Of a stretch of 64,000 nt of DNA, positions 8,441 through 17,954 are shown one piece after another. This DNA is from Marinomonas profundi (GTDB lineage Bacteria > Pseudomonadota > Gammaproteobacteria > Pseudomonadales > Marinomonadaceae), in assembly GCF_020694005.1 (NCBI RefSeq), contig NZ_CP073013.1, positions 2,738,578 to 2,802,577 of the forward strand, read 5' to 3'. Numbering within the stretch: the stretch's first letter is position 1; each line of letters begins with the position of its first letter. The notes beneath the pieces were generated by a model. That model had not been told where the DNA came from. It did not search any database and saw only the letters and a list, made by a program, of their open reading frames with translations. Position numbers and translations under genes: made by a program.

Positions 8441-9076
8441 TCAAGTCGACGTCTTGTCTTTAAACTCGCATAAGTCTTCAATAATACAAGCGTCGCATTT
8501 GGGTTTACGAGCCACGCAGATATAGCGGCCATGAAGAATCATCCAGTGGTGAGCGTCCAAAAGAAACTCTTTTGGTACAAATTTAAGCAGTTTCATTTCC
8601 ACTTCTAAGACGTTTTTGCCCGGTGCGACTTTGGTACGATTACCAAAGCGAAAGATATGCGTATCGACCGCCATGGCAACTTGGCGAAAGGCGGTATTAA
8701 GCACCACGTTCGCTGTTTTACGACCCACGCCGGGCAGGGCTTCTAATTCTTCGCGCGTTTCAGGAACTATGCTGTTGTGCTTCTCGATCAGAATTTGACA
8801 GGTTTTAATGGCGTTTTCAGCCTTGGCGTTAAACAAGCCAATGGTTTTGATGTAGCTTTTTAGACCGTCAACACCCAGGGCCAGCATGGCTTCTGGCGTA
8901 TTGGCGACAGGGAAAAGTTTGCGTGTGGCTTTGTTAACACTCACATCCGTGGCTTGGGCAGAAAACAGCACGGCAATCAACAGCTCAAAAGACGAGTTGT
9001 ATTCCAACTCGGTAACGGGATTCGGGTTTTCAGCTCGTAAGCGAGAAAAAATCTCGTAGCGTTTCTCTTTGTTCAA
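8441..9076 (-). CDS. nth: Endonuclease III
   Basis: A 211-residue bifunctional DNA glycosylase/AP lyase that removes oxidised pyrimidines. The helix-hairpin-helix LPGVGRKTANVV carries the catalytic lysine (~120), and the catalytic aspartate is in MAVDTHIFR. The C-terminal cluster loop C-x6-C-x2-C-x5-C (CVARKPKCDACIIEDLC) binds [4Fe-4S]. Length matches E. coli Nth. It lies downstream of rsxE on the same strand, the standard end of rnf/rsx operons, but a 155-base gap with a repeat-like hairpin intervenes here. Confidence 0.97.
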   Translation of the reverse strand: MNKEKRYEIFSRLRAENPNPVTELEYNSSFELLIAVLFSAQATDVSVNKATRKLFPVANTPEAMLALGVDGLKSYIKTIGLFNAKAENAIKTCQILIEKHNSIVPETREELEALPGVGRKTANVVLNTAFRQVAMAVDTHIFRFGNRTKVAPGKNVLEVEMKLLKFVPKEFLLDAHHWMILHGRYICVARKPKCDACIIEDLCEFKDKTST

Positions 9077-9145
9077 AATAAATAGCCTTTGTTCACTTTT
9101 TATATCTCTTGATCACAGTGGATAGCCTTTATTCACTTTAATATT

Positions 9146-9228
9146 CCCTCCCCTTGTGTCTTTGAAGAGGGCTAGGGTGGGGTTGTTTAGACCCCCTCCC
9201 AGGCTCCCCCTTAGCAGGGGGAGGCGCT
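9146..9228. repeat. GC-rich intergenic hairpin repeats between rsxE and nth
   Basis: A diverged copy of the CCCTCCCCTT...AGGG...GGGTGGGG module seen near 19680, 20998 and 32996 is followed by a second hairpin with CTCCCCCT/AGGGGGAG arms (~9206-9226). It splits the rnf-nth transcription unit and has no T tract. Confidence 0.7.
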
Positions 9229-9231
9229 AGG

Positions 9232-9996
9232 CTAGCTAACCTGCCCAGTCACACGAACCCGTTTTGACGCACTTGGGCCGTCTATGGCTTTTTGTGTGGC
9301 GACGCGCTTTTTCTCGCGCTCGTCTAGGTAGTTTTTTCCCGCAATCAATAAACCTAAACCAATGAAAGCGCCGGGCGGTAACACCGCGAACAAGACATTT
9401 GGGTAGTTTTCAAAAACAACGACTTTCCAACCAATTGCCATGTCACCAAACAACAACTGCATATCCGAAAACAGTGTGCCTTGGCCGATTAACTCACGCA
9501 TGGCGCCCAGCGTGACGAGAATAAACATGAAGCCCAAGCCCATCATAAAGCCGTCTAATGCCGAAGGCAGTATAGGATTACGGCTGGCAAAGGCGTCGGC
9601 GCGGCCCAGAATGGCACAGTTGGTGACGATTAACGGGATGAAAATGCCTAGAATTTGATACAACTCATAAGTATACGCCTGCATCACCAGCTCGATACAG
9701 GTGGTGAACGAGGCGATGATCATCACAAAAGCCGGTAGGCGAACCGCGTCAGCAACATAGTTACGGATGATGGACACCGCAATGTTGGACCCCATCAGCA
9801 CCACCATGGTGGCTAAGCCAAGCCCTAGGGCGTTTACCACAGTACTGGTTACCGCCAACATAGGACACAAGCCAAGCAACTGAACCAGAGCAGGGTTGTT
9901 TTTCCAAATGCCGTTGTAGATGATTTCGGCATAATTGGCGCTCGGTTTGCTTTCTAGCGTCGCGTCGATGGCGTCTGTTTCGGCACTCGTATTCAT
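9232..9996 (-). CDS. rsxE: Rnf/Rsx complex subunit E (membrane)
   Basis: A 254-residue polytopic subunit. [19 protein letters not shown] (~31-49) is the signature of RnfE/NqrD, with about six membrane helices and a conserved cysteine in each half (LLGLCPM and [14 protein letters not shown]). These cysteines bind the intramembrane iron centre shared by the RnfA/E and NqrD/E pairs. The charged C-terminal tail is unusual only in length. It is the last rnf gene, 9 bases after rsxG. Family knowledge: Rnf passes electrons between ferredoxin and NAD coupled to ion flux, or in enterobacteria keeps SoxR reduced. Which applies here is not evident. Confidence 0.96.
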   Translation of the reverse strand: MNTSAETDAIDATLESKPSANYAEIIYNGIWKNNPALVQLLGLCPMLAVTSTVVNALGLGLATMVVLMGSNIAVSIIRNYVADAVRLPAFVMIIASFTTCIELVMQAYTYELYQILGIFIPLIVTNCAILGRADAFASRNPILPSALDGFMMGLGFMFILVTLGAMRELIGQGTLFSDMQLLFGDMAIGWKVVVFENYPNVLFAVLPPGAFIGLGLLIAGKNYLDEREKKRVATQKAIDGPSASKRVRVTGQVS

Positions 9997-10005
9997 GACA
10001 TTATC

Positions 10006-10623
10006 CTAATAGGCTAACAGCGTATCTTTGTGTTGATCAAAATAAATAAGCGTATTTTTCACGGCGCGAACCACGGCGCGAGGGGTGATGGTTGCGCCAG
10101 TAAATTGGTCAAAATCGCCACCGTCTTTTTTCACGCCCCAGCCTTTTAAATTGGGCTTGGAAAGAGAAGTATTGGCAAAGCTCAAAATCCAATCGTCTTT
10201 TTTCAAATCGACCTTGTCACCCAGTCCAGGGGTTTCTTTATGACTGATCACTCGGCTGCCAGTCACCATGCCGTTTTTATCAATGGCGACCAGCATGTCT
10301 AAATTACCGTTATAGCCGCGTGGCGCGATGGTTTCAAAAATAATACCCGTGACGTCGCCATTCTTGCGAGCGATGTGAATTTTAATGCCTTCATCACTGC
10401 CTAATAAGGGATCAGCAGGCAAAAAAGCCGTGTCCTTGGTTAAATCGTTATCGTACAAATTCGCGGGCAATATTTCGTTGAAAGCCGAAATTTGCGCATT
10501 TAAAATATTGTTTTTAATGGTGTGGTCGGTCAGCTGCTGAGTGATGGCAATCAGGCCTGCTGTCAACACCGCAAAAATAGCCAAACCTAAACTGTTACGA
10601 CGAATAGAGGCGAACAATTCCAT
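10006..10623 (-). CDS. rsxG: Rnf/Rsx complex subunit G (covalent FMN)
   Basis: A 205-residue protein with one N-terminal membrane anchor (residues ~10-28) and a periplasmic FMN-binding domain. The flavinylation motif is FTGATITPRAV (~175-185), where the threonine takes FMN through a phosphoester bond. ETPGLGDKVD is also typical. It overlaps rsxD by one base in the TAATG arrangement, showing tight translational coupling. It is the paralogue of NqrC encoded at 60648. Flavinylation needs ApbE, which is not in the window. Confidence 0.96.
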   Translation of the reverse strand: MELFASIRRNSLGLAIFAVLTAGLIAITQQLTDHTIKNNILNAQISAFNEILPANLYDNDLTKDTAFLPADPLLGSDEGIKIHIARKNGDVTGIIFETIAPRGYNGNLDMLVAIDKNGMVTGSRVISHKETPGLGDKVDLKKDDWILSFANTSLSKPNLKGWGVKKDGGDFDQFTGATITPRAVVRAVKNTLIYFDQHKDTLLAY

Positions 10624-11681
10624 TAGTTATCCTCCCCGACTTTTAAGCCTGTTTTGGCTTTTTTATGACCGTAAGTTCTTGGTTGAGTGTAGTAATCGAT
10701 CAATGGCGCGGCGAAGTTCATCAGCAATACGCCAAACGCCACCCCATCAGGGTAACCACCCCAAGCGCGAATAATGTAAATCAAGACACCAATGCCCGCG
10801 CCATAAATCAGTTTGCCACGATTACTGGTGCAAGACGACACTGGATCGGTAGCAATAAAGAAGGCGCCAAACATGGCGGCGCCCGTGGTGAGATGGAAAA
10901 AGGGCGTTGCGTTGTCACTTGGATCGAGTAAATGAAAGACGCCAGCCATCACCAATAAAGCACCCAAAAGCGCCATAGGTGTGTGCCAAGTAATAATACG
11001 CAACCAAATCAGAGCAAGACCGCCAACAAGATAAGCCAAGTTCACCCAAAGCCAGCTGTTTAAGCTTGGGCCTTGCAGTGCGGCAATACTGCTGAAAGCG
11101 GCTTGGGTGTCTAGTAAATCTTTGTGTTTAAAGCCATCTAGTGGCGTCGCCATGGTGTAGCTGTCGATCACTGGCAGGTGATGGAAAATCGCCTGCAAGC
11201 TCTGCATGAAAGACACCGTCTCGCCCGCTGTGACCATGTCTTGCACACCCAGCCATTGGCTCATGGGGACAGGAAAAGACACCAGCACAATGGCATAACC
11301 TACCATGGCAGGGTTGAATGGATTATTGCCCAAACCGCCATAAAGCTGTTTAGCAAAAATAATGGCAAAGGCGACTGCCGTTACCGTGACCCACCAAGGC
11401 ACAATCGGCGGGAGGGCAACGCCTAATAGCACAGCGGTTAGCAGTGCGCTGTAATCTTTCAAGAAAAAGCCAACAGAACGACGACGAATCGCCAAAATAG
11501 CCGCTTCACTTAATAATGCTGTGATGCAGGCAATCATTAGGTTGATTAATGTGCCCCAGCCAAATAACCAAGTCTGTACCACAATGCCAGGAATGGTCGC
11601 TAAAATGACCATCTGCATCACCCAAGAGGTGCGACGTCCTGCACGTTGCGTGTGGGGGGAGGTAATCCTCAATAGTGCCAT
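10623..11681 (-). CDS. rsxD: Rnf/Rsx complex subunit D (membrane, FMN)
   Basis: A 352-residue polytopic membrane protein, paralogue of NqrB. KQLYGGLGNNPFNPAMVGYA (~130-149) is the conserved RnfD/NqrB segment. The likely covalent FMN threonine lies in SYTMATPLDGF (~197), where the canonical SGAT is replaced by MAT; this is worth comparing with other RnfD proteins. Helices alternate with short loops, and the C-terminus is cytoplasmic and lysine-rich. It abuts rsxC (stop and start adjoin) and overlaps rsxG by one base. Confidence 0.94.
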   Translation of the reverse strand: MALLRITSPHTQRAGRRTSWVMQMVILATIPGIVVQTWLFGWGTLINLMIACITALLSEAAILAIRRRSVGFFLKDYSALLTAVLLGVALPPIVPWWVTVTAVAFAIIFAKQLYGGLGNNPFNPAMVGYAIVLVSFPVPMSQWLGVQDMVTAGETVSFMQSLQAIFHHLPVIDSYTMATPLDGFKHKDLLDTQAAFSSIAALQGPSLNSWLWVNLAYLVGGLALIWLRIITWHTPMALLGALLVMAGVFHLLDPSDNATPFFHLTTGAAMFGAFFIATDPVSSCTSNRGKLIYGAGIGVLIYIIRAWGGYPDGVAFGVLLMNFAAPLIDYYTQPRTYGHKKAKTGLKVGEDN

Positions 11682-14141
11682 TTAACGATTCTCTTGCAGG
11701 TTGGTTTGCGAATGAATAGGTGCTTCTAACTCAGCGAGCTTTTCTTGCGCTTCGATGAGTTTTTTAGGCCATTCAGAGGCGGTTATTTCGCTCTCACCTT
11801 TGCCTTGCTCCTTTAAAAGCTGGAGGTTTTTCTCGGCTTTTTTGACGCCAGCTTTGGCAATGGCAAGATCGATTTTGCGTTTTTTGGCCGCGTCAGCCGC
11901 ATCGGTATTCACCGGTGTTGCGGTGTTTTCTGCCTTGGGCACGTTTGTTTGCGGATTGGCTAAGGCTTTTTCCAGCTCGTCTGCTCGTTGCTGTGCTTCT
12001 TGCAATTGCTGACGAATCGCCTCGATTTCCGGTGCGTTGATTTCTTCCGCTTTCTTCAGGGCTTTTTCGACCTTCTTCACCGCGGCTTTGGCAATGGCGG
12101 CGTCGATTTTGAGCTTTTTCAGTTCATCACTGATCGCCGCTTTCGGTTCTACCGTTGTCGTATTTGCACTTGGTTGAGCGCTTTCGCCTAGTTTACTTAC
12201 CGTGTCCTGAGCGGTTTTAAGATCGGCTTCAAAGCTGGCGATCTTGTCTTTTAATTCCTGATCATCCGCTGTATCGGCAAGTTGCTTTTGAAGTTTTTTC
12301 AGTTTCACGCCGATCAAGGCGACATCCACTTTGGCTTTTTTCAGCTCGTCGTTAACTGGCGCTGGGCTTGCTTTGGCCGTGCTTGTTGGCTGGGCAGTAG
12401 GCGCTGCGCTAGCAGCTTGAGTAAGCTGTTCTTCAAGGGAAGCGATGGCTTTTTCTTGATTGGTCACCTGAAGTTGTAGGTTGTTGATTTCTTCTACGTG
12501 TTCGTTTTCTTGTGCTTCAAGCAGCTGCTTTTGTAGCTTTTTCAGTTTGGATTTGCCAATGGCGATATCTACTTTGAGCTTTTTCGATTCGTCATTGATT
12601 GCTGGCGCGGCGGCAGTCGGGGCGGCTTTTGCTGGCGCGGCTTTTTTCGTGTCCGTGGTTTTGCTTGGCGTGGCTTTTTGACGAGCAAGGCGCTTCGCTT
12701 CTTTTTCAGCCGCTTCGGCGTCTTGGCGTGCTTTACGAGCCTCAAAGCGTTGCTTAGCCAAGTCCGATTTCACGGTGGCTTCACGGGCTTCACGGATGCT
12801 GCTCTTGCTGTGGCGATAATATTGCACCAAAGGAATGCTGCTTGGGCAAACATAAGAGCAAGCACCACATTCGATGCAATCGAATAGGTTATGATGTTCG
12901 GCTTTTTCAAACTCTTGGCTTTTACTGAACCAAAGCAATTGCTGAGGTAATAAGCTTGCTGGGCAAGCTTGTTCGCACATGCCGCAACGGATACAGGCTT
13001 GCTCTGGCGCGGGTGGCGGAAGCTCTTTTTTGCTGGCTGCCAGTATACAGTTGCTGGTTTTGACAATCGGCACGTCAGGCGAGTTTAAGGTGTAGCCCAT
13101 CATGGGGCCGCCCATAATCAAACGACTGAGTTTTTTCGGCTCAGAGTCAGCGTAAGCCAATAAGTGTGCCACCGGCGTACCCAGTAAAACTTCGACGTTT
13201 TGCGGATTTTTTAACGCGTCCCCCGTCAAGGTGGTGAAGCGAGAAATCAGCGGTTTGCCGAGCGTAATCGCATCATGAACCGCGACACAGGTGCCGACGT
13301 TTTGACACAATATGCCGATGTCTGCTGGGTATTGTCCGCTTGGCACTTCTTTGCCCGTTAATAATTGGATTAACTGTTTTTCACCGCCAGAAGGGTACTT
13401 TGTCGGTACCACTGCGATTTGAATCTGACTTTTGCGCTTGCTCAGCAGTGCTTTTAAAGCGGCGATGGCAGTGGGTTTATTGTCTTCGATGCCAATAATA
13501 ACGTTATCGGCTTCCACAAGGTGCTGCAGTATTTCGATGCCTAATACTAGTTCTAAGGTCTTTTCACGGATCAACATGTCATCGGCGGTGATGTAAGGCT
13601 CACATTCTGCCGCGTTGATAATGAAATGTGTGAGCGGGTTCTTGTGCGCGCCTTGTAATTTCACTTGAGTTGGAAAGCCCGCGCCGCCCATGCCGATGAT
13701 GCCCATTTCAGACAAATACGCCAGTACGTCGGTTTTGCTGATCTCTTGCCAATGGCTCAATGGTTCTAATGTGGTCCAGCTGTCATCACCGTCTGGCGTG
13801 AGGATAATACAAAGGTCGCTTAAGCCAGATGGATGGGCAATCAGGCGTTCTTCAATGGCGGCAATGGTGCCAGACGTGGGCGCGTGTAAAAAGCTGCTCA
13901 AAAAACCATTGCTAATGGCGATAGTTTCGCCTTTTAGCACCTTGTCGCCGACCTTGACTAAAGGACGAGAGCTTTGACCAATGTGTTGGCCAAGCGGCAA
14001 AATAAGCTCGCTTGGTAGGCTGGGGCGTCCCAAAGGCAATTGCAGTGATTGGGCTTTGTTTTCTGGTGGATGAATGCCACCATGAAACGAAAAAGTGTTG
14101 GCTGTTTGCATGTTTGTTGTTGGCATGTTTACTGTTGGCAT
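11682..14141 (-). CDS. rsxC: Rnf/Rsx complex subunit C with a long repetitive C-terminal tail
   Basis: An 819-residue subunit that takes NADH electrons. The N-terminal GGIHPPENK and an NADH/FMN-binding region (GMGGAGFPTQVKL, ~160) lead to two [4Fe-4S] motifs, CIRCGMCEQACP and CIECGACSYVCP (~390-440). From ~480 onward the tail is Ala/Lys/Glu-rich and predicted to form coiled coils. It holds four related units built on E(L/S)KK-x-K(V/I)D-x-A(I/L) followed by KLKKLQKQL-type helices. Such tails occur in gammaproteobacterial RnfC and vary in repeat number. The start at 14141 shares one base with the rsxB stop (TAATG); an upstream in-frame start at 14219 would overlap rsxB heavily. Confidence 0.95.
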   Translation of the reverse strand: MPTVNMPTTNMQTANTFSFHGGIHPPENKAQSLQLPLGRPSLPSELILPLGQHIGQSSRPLVKVGDKVLKGETIAISNGFLSSFLHAPTSGTIAAIEERLIAHPSGLSDLCIILTPDGDDSWTTLEPLSHWQEISKTDVLAYLSEMGIIGMGGAGFPTQVKLQGAHKNPLTHFIINAAECEPYITADDMLIREKTLELVLGIEILQHLVEADNVIIGIEDNKPTAIAALKALLSKRKSQIQIAVVPTKYPSGGEKQLIQLLTGKEVPSGQYPADIGILCQNVGTCVAVHDAITLGKPLISRFTTLTGDALKNPQNVEVLLGTPVAHLLAYADSEPKKLSRLIMGGPMMGYTLNSPDVPIVKTSNCILAASKKELPPPAPEQACIRCGMCEQACPASLLPQQLLWFSKSQEFEKAEHHNLFDCIECGACSYVCPSSIPLVQYYRHSKSSIREAREATVKSDLAKQRFEARKARQDAEAAEKEAKRLARQKATPSKTTDTKKAAPAKAAPTAAAPAINDESKKLKVDIAIGKSKLKKLQKQLLEAQENEHVEEINNLQLQVTNQEKAIASLEEQLTQAASAAPTAQPTSTAKASPAPVNDELKKAKVDVALIGVKLKKLQKQLADTADDQELKDKIASFEADLKTAQDTVSKLGESAQPSANTTTVEPKAAISDELKKLKIDAAIAKAAVKKVEKALKKAEEINAPEIEAIRQQLQEAQQRADELEKALANPQTNVPKAENTATPVNTDAADAAKKRKIDLAIAKAGVKKAEKNLQLLKEQGKGESEITASEWPKKLIEAQEKLAELEAPIHSQTNLQENR

Positions 14142-14740
14142 TAGTGTGCAACCTCCGCTTGGCGGTCGGTGGCAATAAGGTTTAATGAGGTGGCCGCAAT
14201 ACCCTGCGGTTTGTCCCAAGACCAGGTTTTCGCTGTCACGCCTACTTCTACCATATCAATACAATCTACAGGGCAAGGCTCGACACAAAGGTCGCAGCCT
14301 GTGCATTCATCGGCAATCACTGTGTGCATTTGCTTTGCTGCCCCTAAAATCGCGTCGACAGGACACGCTTGGATGCATTTGGTGCAACCGATGCATTCGT
14401 CTTCACGAATCACCGCGACACGTTTTGCGCTTTCTGTGCCGTGATCGCCATCCAATGGGACGGCTTCCACATCTAATAAGTCGGCTAAGGCTTGAATCGT
14501 CGCTTGGCCACCTGGAGGACAATGGTTAATAGCTTCGCCATTGGCAATGGCTTCGGCATAAGGGCGGCAACCGGGGTGACCACATTGGCCGCACTGGGTT
14601 TGCGGAAGCAGGGCGTCGATTTGGTCAACAATCGGGTCACCTTCTACATGGAAGCGCACCTTGGCGTAACCTAAAATGGCGCCGAATATAAGCGATAAAA
14701 GCACTAAGATTCCGATGGCGAGTAAAACGGTAAACATCAT
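14141..14740 (-). CDS. rsxB: Rnf/Rsx complex subunit B (iron-sulfur)
   Basis: A 199-residue iron-sulfur subunit with an N-terminal membrane anchor (residues ~3-25). A proximal CGQCGHPGC motif with a later Cys-Pro-Pro-Gly forms the Fe-S domain, and two ferredoxin motifs follow ([15 protein letters not shown] and [15 protein letters not shown]). It relays electrons inside the Rnf complex and is a candidate ferredoxin contact. Two adjacent ATGs (14740 and 14737) follow an AGGAG that overlaps the rsxA stop codon. I took the first; the second is equally spaced. Confidence 0.95.
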   Translation of the reverse strand: MMFTVLLAIGILVLLSLIFGAILGYAKVRFHVEGDPIVDQIDALLPQTQCGQCGHPGCRPYAEAIANGEAINHCPPGGQATIQALADLLDVEAVPLDGDHGTESAKRVAVIREDECIGCTKCIQACPVDAILGAAKQMHTVIADECTGCDLCVEPCPVDCIDMVEVGVTAKTWSWDKPQGIAATSLNLIATDRQAEVAH

Positions 14741-14747
14741 TGGTCTC

Positions 14748-15329
14748 CTAAATCTGCACAAGGGCGGTGAAGCCCATGAAAGCCAGAGCCATAAGACCCG
14801 CGGTGATCATACCAATGGCTGAACCTTTAAACACTGTTGGTACATCCGCAACGTTAATGCGTTCGCGCATGGCAGAGAATAGAATCAACACGAATGAGAA
14901 GCCAACAGCAGCACCAAAACCGTACAGAATGGATTCGACAAAGCCGTTTTGCTTGCTGATGTTTTGCAGCGCCACACCCAATACCGCGCAGTTGGTGGTG
15001 ATTAAGGGTAAGAAAATCCCCAGTACTCGATAAAGCAGAGGGCTGGTTTTATGCACCACCATTTCAGTGAATTGCACCACTACCGCGATCACCAAAATGA
15101 AAGAAATGGTTTGCAGGTATTCAAGCCCAAATGGCTGGAGTATGTAGGTATAAGTGAGATAGCTGCAAAGGCTCGACAAGGTCAACACGAAGGTCGTGGC
15201 CATTGCCATACCAATAGAGGTTTCTAGTTTCCCAGACACGCCCATGAAAGGGCATAGACCCAAAAATTGTACCAATACAAAGTTATTAACCAGAATGGTA
15301 CTGACCAGTATCAGGAGATATTCAGTCAT
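14748..15329 (-). CDS. rsxA: Rnf/Rsx complex subunit A (membrane)
   Basis: A 193-residue polytopic protein, exactly the length of E. coli Rsx[20 protein letters not shown] near the N-terminus and [13 protein letters not shown] in the second half carry the paired cysteines of the RnfA/RnfE (NqrE/NqrD) fold. The start at 15329 was chosen because the family begins MTEY; the longer frame to 15431 adds a non-conserved leader. It is the first gene of the rnfABCDGE operon. Confidence 0.96.
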   Translation of the reverse strand: MTEYLLILVSTILVNNFVLVQFLGLCPFMGVSGKLETSIGMAMATTFVLTLSSLCSYLTYTYILQPFGLEYLQTISFILVIAVVVQFTEMVVHKTSPLLYRVLGIFLPLITTNCAVLGVALQNISKQNGFVESILYGFGAAVGFSFVLILFSAMRERINVADVPTVFKGSAIGMITAGLMALAFMGFTALVQI

Positions 15330-15442
15330 CCTACGTCCAAAAGTGTTATAGGAAATCCTTCCTCGCGACATCGCGGGCAAAGATTTCGTAAGGTGAATAT
15401 GGTGATTGTAGACACTTTTAGAGAAAAGCATCTGTGAGCGTA

Positions 15443-15470
15443 ACTATACCAATCTGCTTATAACTAACAA
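15443..15470 (-). promoter_or_regulatory. Probable sigma-70 promoter of the rnf/rsx operon
   Basis: On the minus strand TTGTTA (15470-15465) and TATAGT (15448-15443) are 16 bases apart, giving a leader of roughly 105 bases before rsxA. The leader holds a small CGCGA-CA-TCGCG hairpin near 15364-15377. This is inference from consensus. Confidence 0.45.
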
Positions 15471-15515
15471 GACTAAAGCTTTTGTATTTCTAGTCCGATT
15501 TAGTATATAGATAAT

Positions 15516-15609
15516 AACTTATGCTTATATAAGTTCGCTTTATGATTATCAAACAATGCCAACACCCACCTTATTAAGAATCTTTCTTATTTACTAAGGT
15601 GGGCATTGG
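15516..15609. repeat. Two inverted repeats in the 329-base gap between metG and rsxA
   Basis: AACTTAT (15516-15522) and ATAAGTT (15529-15535) form an operator-like dyad about 50 bases upstream of the rnf promoter. A long imperfect hairpin spans 15554-15609: outer CAATGCC and GGCATTG, inner CACCTTA and TAAGGTG. It lies 50 bases beyond the metG stop and could end metG transcription, although its T tract is poor. I see no gene in this gap. Confidence 0.55.
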
Positions 15610-15658
15610 TTTTATGGCGTTTTTTCAGCGCTTTGAGCTCTGTGTTTTGAGTGATGGC

Positions 15659-17710
15659 TTACATCACTCGTTGGCCAGGTTTCGCACCAGCGTGGGGTTC
15701 TAATAGGTAAATTTCTTCACCACCAGGGCCTGCTGCTAATACCATGCCTTCTGACAAGCCAAACTTCATTTTGCGTGCGGCAAGGTTGGCCACCATCACA
15801 GTATGTTTGCCTTCTAAGTCTTCTGGCTTATAAGCAGACTTAATACCAGAGAACACGGTGCGCGTTTCGCCGCCGATATCCAAGGTCAGTTTGAGTAGCT
15901 TATTGGCTTTTTCAACATGCTCGGCTTTGACGATCAAGGCAATACGCAAATCCACCTTTGCGAAGTCATCAAAATTGATTTCCTCAGCGATAGGGTCTTT
16001 GCTTAGCTCGGTTTCCGTTGGAGTAGGTTGGGCGGCTTCTTTTGTCGCGGCTTCTGCCTCCGCTTCCACTTTGCCTTCTGCAATCATGGCGTCGATTTGT
16101 GTTTGTTCAATGCGCCCCATTAGCGGTTTGAAGGTATTCACTGTGCGACCGAAGAGCAATTCACTGCGATTGTCCCAGGTTAACTCTTTACCTAGGAAGG
16201 CTTCTGCATCCGCCACCATGTTTGGCATTACAGGTTTTAAGTAGGTTGCCAAAATACTGAACAAGTTCAACGCAACCGTACAAACGTCCTGCACTTTCGG
16301 CAAGGTCGCTTCGTCTTTTGCCAATACCCAAGGCGCTTGAACGGCAATGTATTCGTTTGCCACATCGGCCAAACGCATCACTTCACGAATGGCTTTACCG
16401 TATTCGCGGCTTTCAAAATGCTGAGCAATAACGTCACCCGCAGCAATGAAAGATTGAATCATTTCCGCTTCGCTCACGTCTTTGGCCAATTGGCCGTCGA
16501 ACTTCTTGCCGATGAAGCTGGCGGTGCGGCTGGCAATGTTGACTACCTTGCCGACCACATCTGAGTTGACGCGCTGAAGGAAGTCTTGCAGGTTCAAATC
16601 GATGTCATCCACGCTGGCGTTCAATTTCGCGGCGAAGTAGTAGCGCAAATATTGTGGGTCCAAATGGTTCAAGTAAGTGCGGGCTTTAATAAACGTCCCG
16701 CGCGACTTAGACATTTTGGTGCCATTTACCGTGACGTAGCCATGGGCGTTAACGCCGGTTGGTGTGCGATAACCGGCGCAATCTAACATCGCAGGCCAAA
16801 ACAAGGCGTGGAAGTTGATAATGTCTTTACCGATGAAGTGATACAGCTCGGCGTCAGAATCTTTTGCCCAGTAATCGTCAAACTCCAAACCTTCGGTACG
16901 ATCACAAAGGTTTTTAAAGCTCGCCATGTAACCGATCGGCGCGTCTAGCCAAACGTAGAAATATTTGCCTGGCGCGTCTGGGATTTCAAAGCCGAAGTAA
17001 GGCGCATCACGGCTGATGTCCCATTCTTTTAAACCAGAATCCAACCATTCAGACAGCTTGTTCGCCACTTGGTCTTGTAAGGTGCCACTGCGTGTCCATT
17101 TCGCTAGGAAGTCTTGGAAATCTGGCAGTTTGAAGAAGTAATGCTCAGATTCTTTCTCAATTGGCGTTGCGCCCGAGTAAACCGAGCGCGGGTTGATCAT
17201 TTCCATTGGCGTGTAGGTTGCAGAACAGACTTCGCAGTTGTCGCCGTATTGGTCTTCTGCTTTACACTTAGGGCAGGTTCCCTTAATGAAACGATCCGCT
17301 AGAAACATCTCTTTTTCAGGGTCATAAGCTTGCACAATGGAACGCACCGCAATTTTGCCATTGTCACGCAAGGCGGTGTAAATGCGGTTTGAAATCTCAC
17401 GGTTTTCGTCAGAATGGGTAGAATAGTAGTTATCGTAACCGATCAAGAAGTCGTTAAAATCTGTCATGTGTTCTTGGCGGACGCCGTCAATCAACTCTTC
17501 AGACGTCATGCCTTGTTGATCGGCTTTGATCATGATCGCTGTGCCGTGGGCGTCATCCGCACACACTGCAGTACAAAGATGGCCGCGCATTTTTTGAAAA
17601 CGCACCCAGATATCGGTTTGGATGTGTTCCAGCATGTGCCCCAAATGGATAGAACCATTGGCATAAGGAAGGGCGCTGGTGACTAAAATTTTGCGTTGCG
17701 GTTGTGCCAT
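15659..17710 (-). CDS. metG: Methionyl-tRNA synthetase
   Basis: A 683-residue class I aminoacyl-tRNA synthetase. The HIGH-type motif is HLGH in [15 protein letters not shown] (~12-26), and KMSKS is at ~335 ([12 protein letters not shown]). A zinc-binding knuckle has paired CPKC and CEVC. A C-terminal EMAP/tRNA-binding domain (~580-683, [12 protein letters not shown] onward) supports dimerisation. The ATG at 17710 (MAQPQRK) matches the family start; the open frame continues 64 codons upstream without conservation. It diverges from mrp; metG-mrp-dcd is also a Pseudomonas gene order. Confidence 0.98.
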   Translation of the reverse strand: MAQPQRKILVTSALPYANGSIHLGHMLEHIQTDIWVRFQKMRGHLCTAVCADDAHGTAIMIKADQQGMTSEELIDGVRQEHMTDFNDFLIGYDNYYSTHSDENREISNRIYTALRDNGKIAVRSIVQAYDPEKEMFLADRFIKGTCPKCKAEDQYGDNCEVCSATYTPMEMINPRSVYSGATPIEKESEHYFFKLPDFQDFLAKWTRSGTLQDQVANKLSEWLDSGLKEWDISRDAPYFGFEIPDAPGKYFYVWLDAPIGYMASFKNLCDRTEGLEFDDYWAKDSDAELYHFIGKDIINFHALFWPAMLDCAGYRTPTGVNAHGYVTVNGTKMSKSRGTFIKARTYLNHLDPQYLRYYFAAKLNASVDDIDLNLQDFLQRVNSDVVGKVVNIASRTASFIGKKFDGQLAKDVSEAEMIQSFIAAGDVIAQHFESREYGKAIREVMRLADVANEYIAVQAPWVLAKDEATLPKVQDVCTVALNLFSILATYLKPVMPNMVADAEAFLGKELTWDNRSELLFGRTVNTFKPLMGRIEQTQIDAMIAEGKVEAEAEAATKEAAQPTPTETELSKDPIAEEINFDDFAKVDLRIALIVKAEHVEKANKLLKLTLDIGGETRTVFSGIKSAYKPEDLEGKHTVMVANLAARKMKFGLSEGMVLAAGPGGEEIYLLEPHAGAKPGQRVM

Positions 17711-17895
17711 TTTTGATAAGCCTGCTGGATTAAAAAAGGTCGGGTATTCTATCAATAATTTGGTGCCGATGACGAATAAATAACGCGCCCAAAGCTGAGA
17801 TAGCTTTAAAAAGGCGTCATTATAGGCCCCCGTCGTGCGTGTGCAAGGGCGAGTCTTCTCTCCTAGTCTTGCTTTTCCGCAATTTGCCCCCACAC

Positions 17896-17925
17896 TTGGC
17901 ACAAGCTTAAAACGTTAGATATTAT
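17896..17925 (+). promoter_or_regulatory. Probable sigma-70 promoter of mrp-dcd
   Basis: TTGGCA (17896-17901) and TATTAT (17920-17925) are 18 bases apart, ending 30 bases before the mrp start codon. A TAGGAG ribosome site lies in between. Consensus-based inference. Confidence 0.45.
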
Positions 17926-17954
17926 TCGACATCACCGCCTTACTAGGAGCCCCC

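Noticed and set aside
11755..12887. Series of plus-strand frames over the rsxC tail
   Set aside because: They are reverse reads of the Ala/Lys repeats; no ribosome sites or family patterns.
14142..14219. Upstream extension of rsxC
   Set aside because: It overlaps rsxB by 26 codons; the TAATG junction at 14141 is the normal coupling.
17711..17902. 64-codon upstream extension of metG
   Set aside because: The extension is not conserved-looking and would swallow the divergent promoter region; MAQPQRK at 17710 is the family start.
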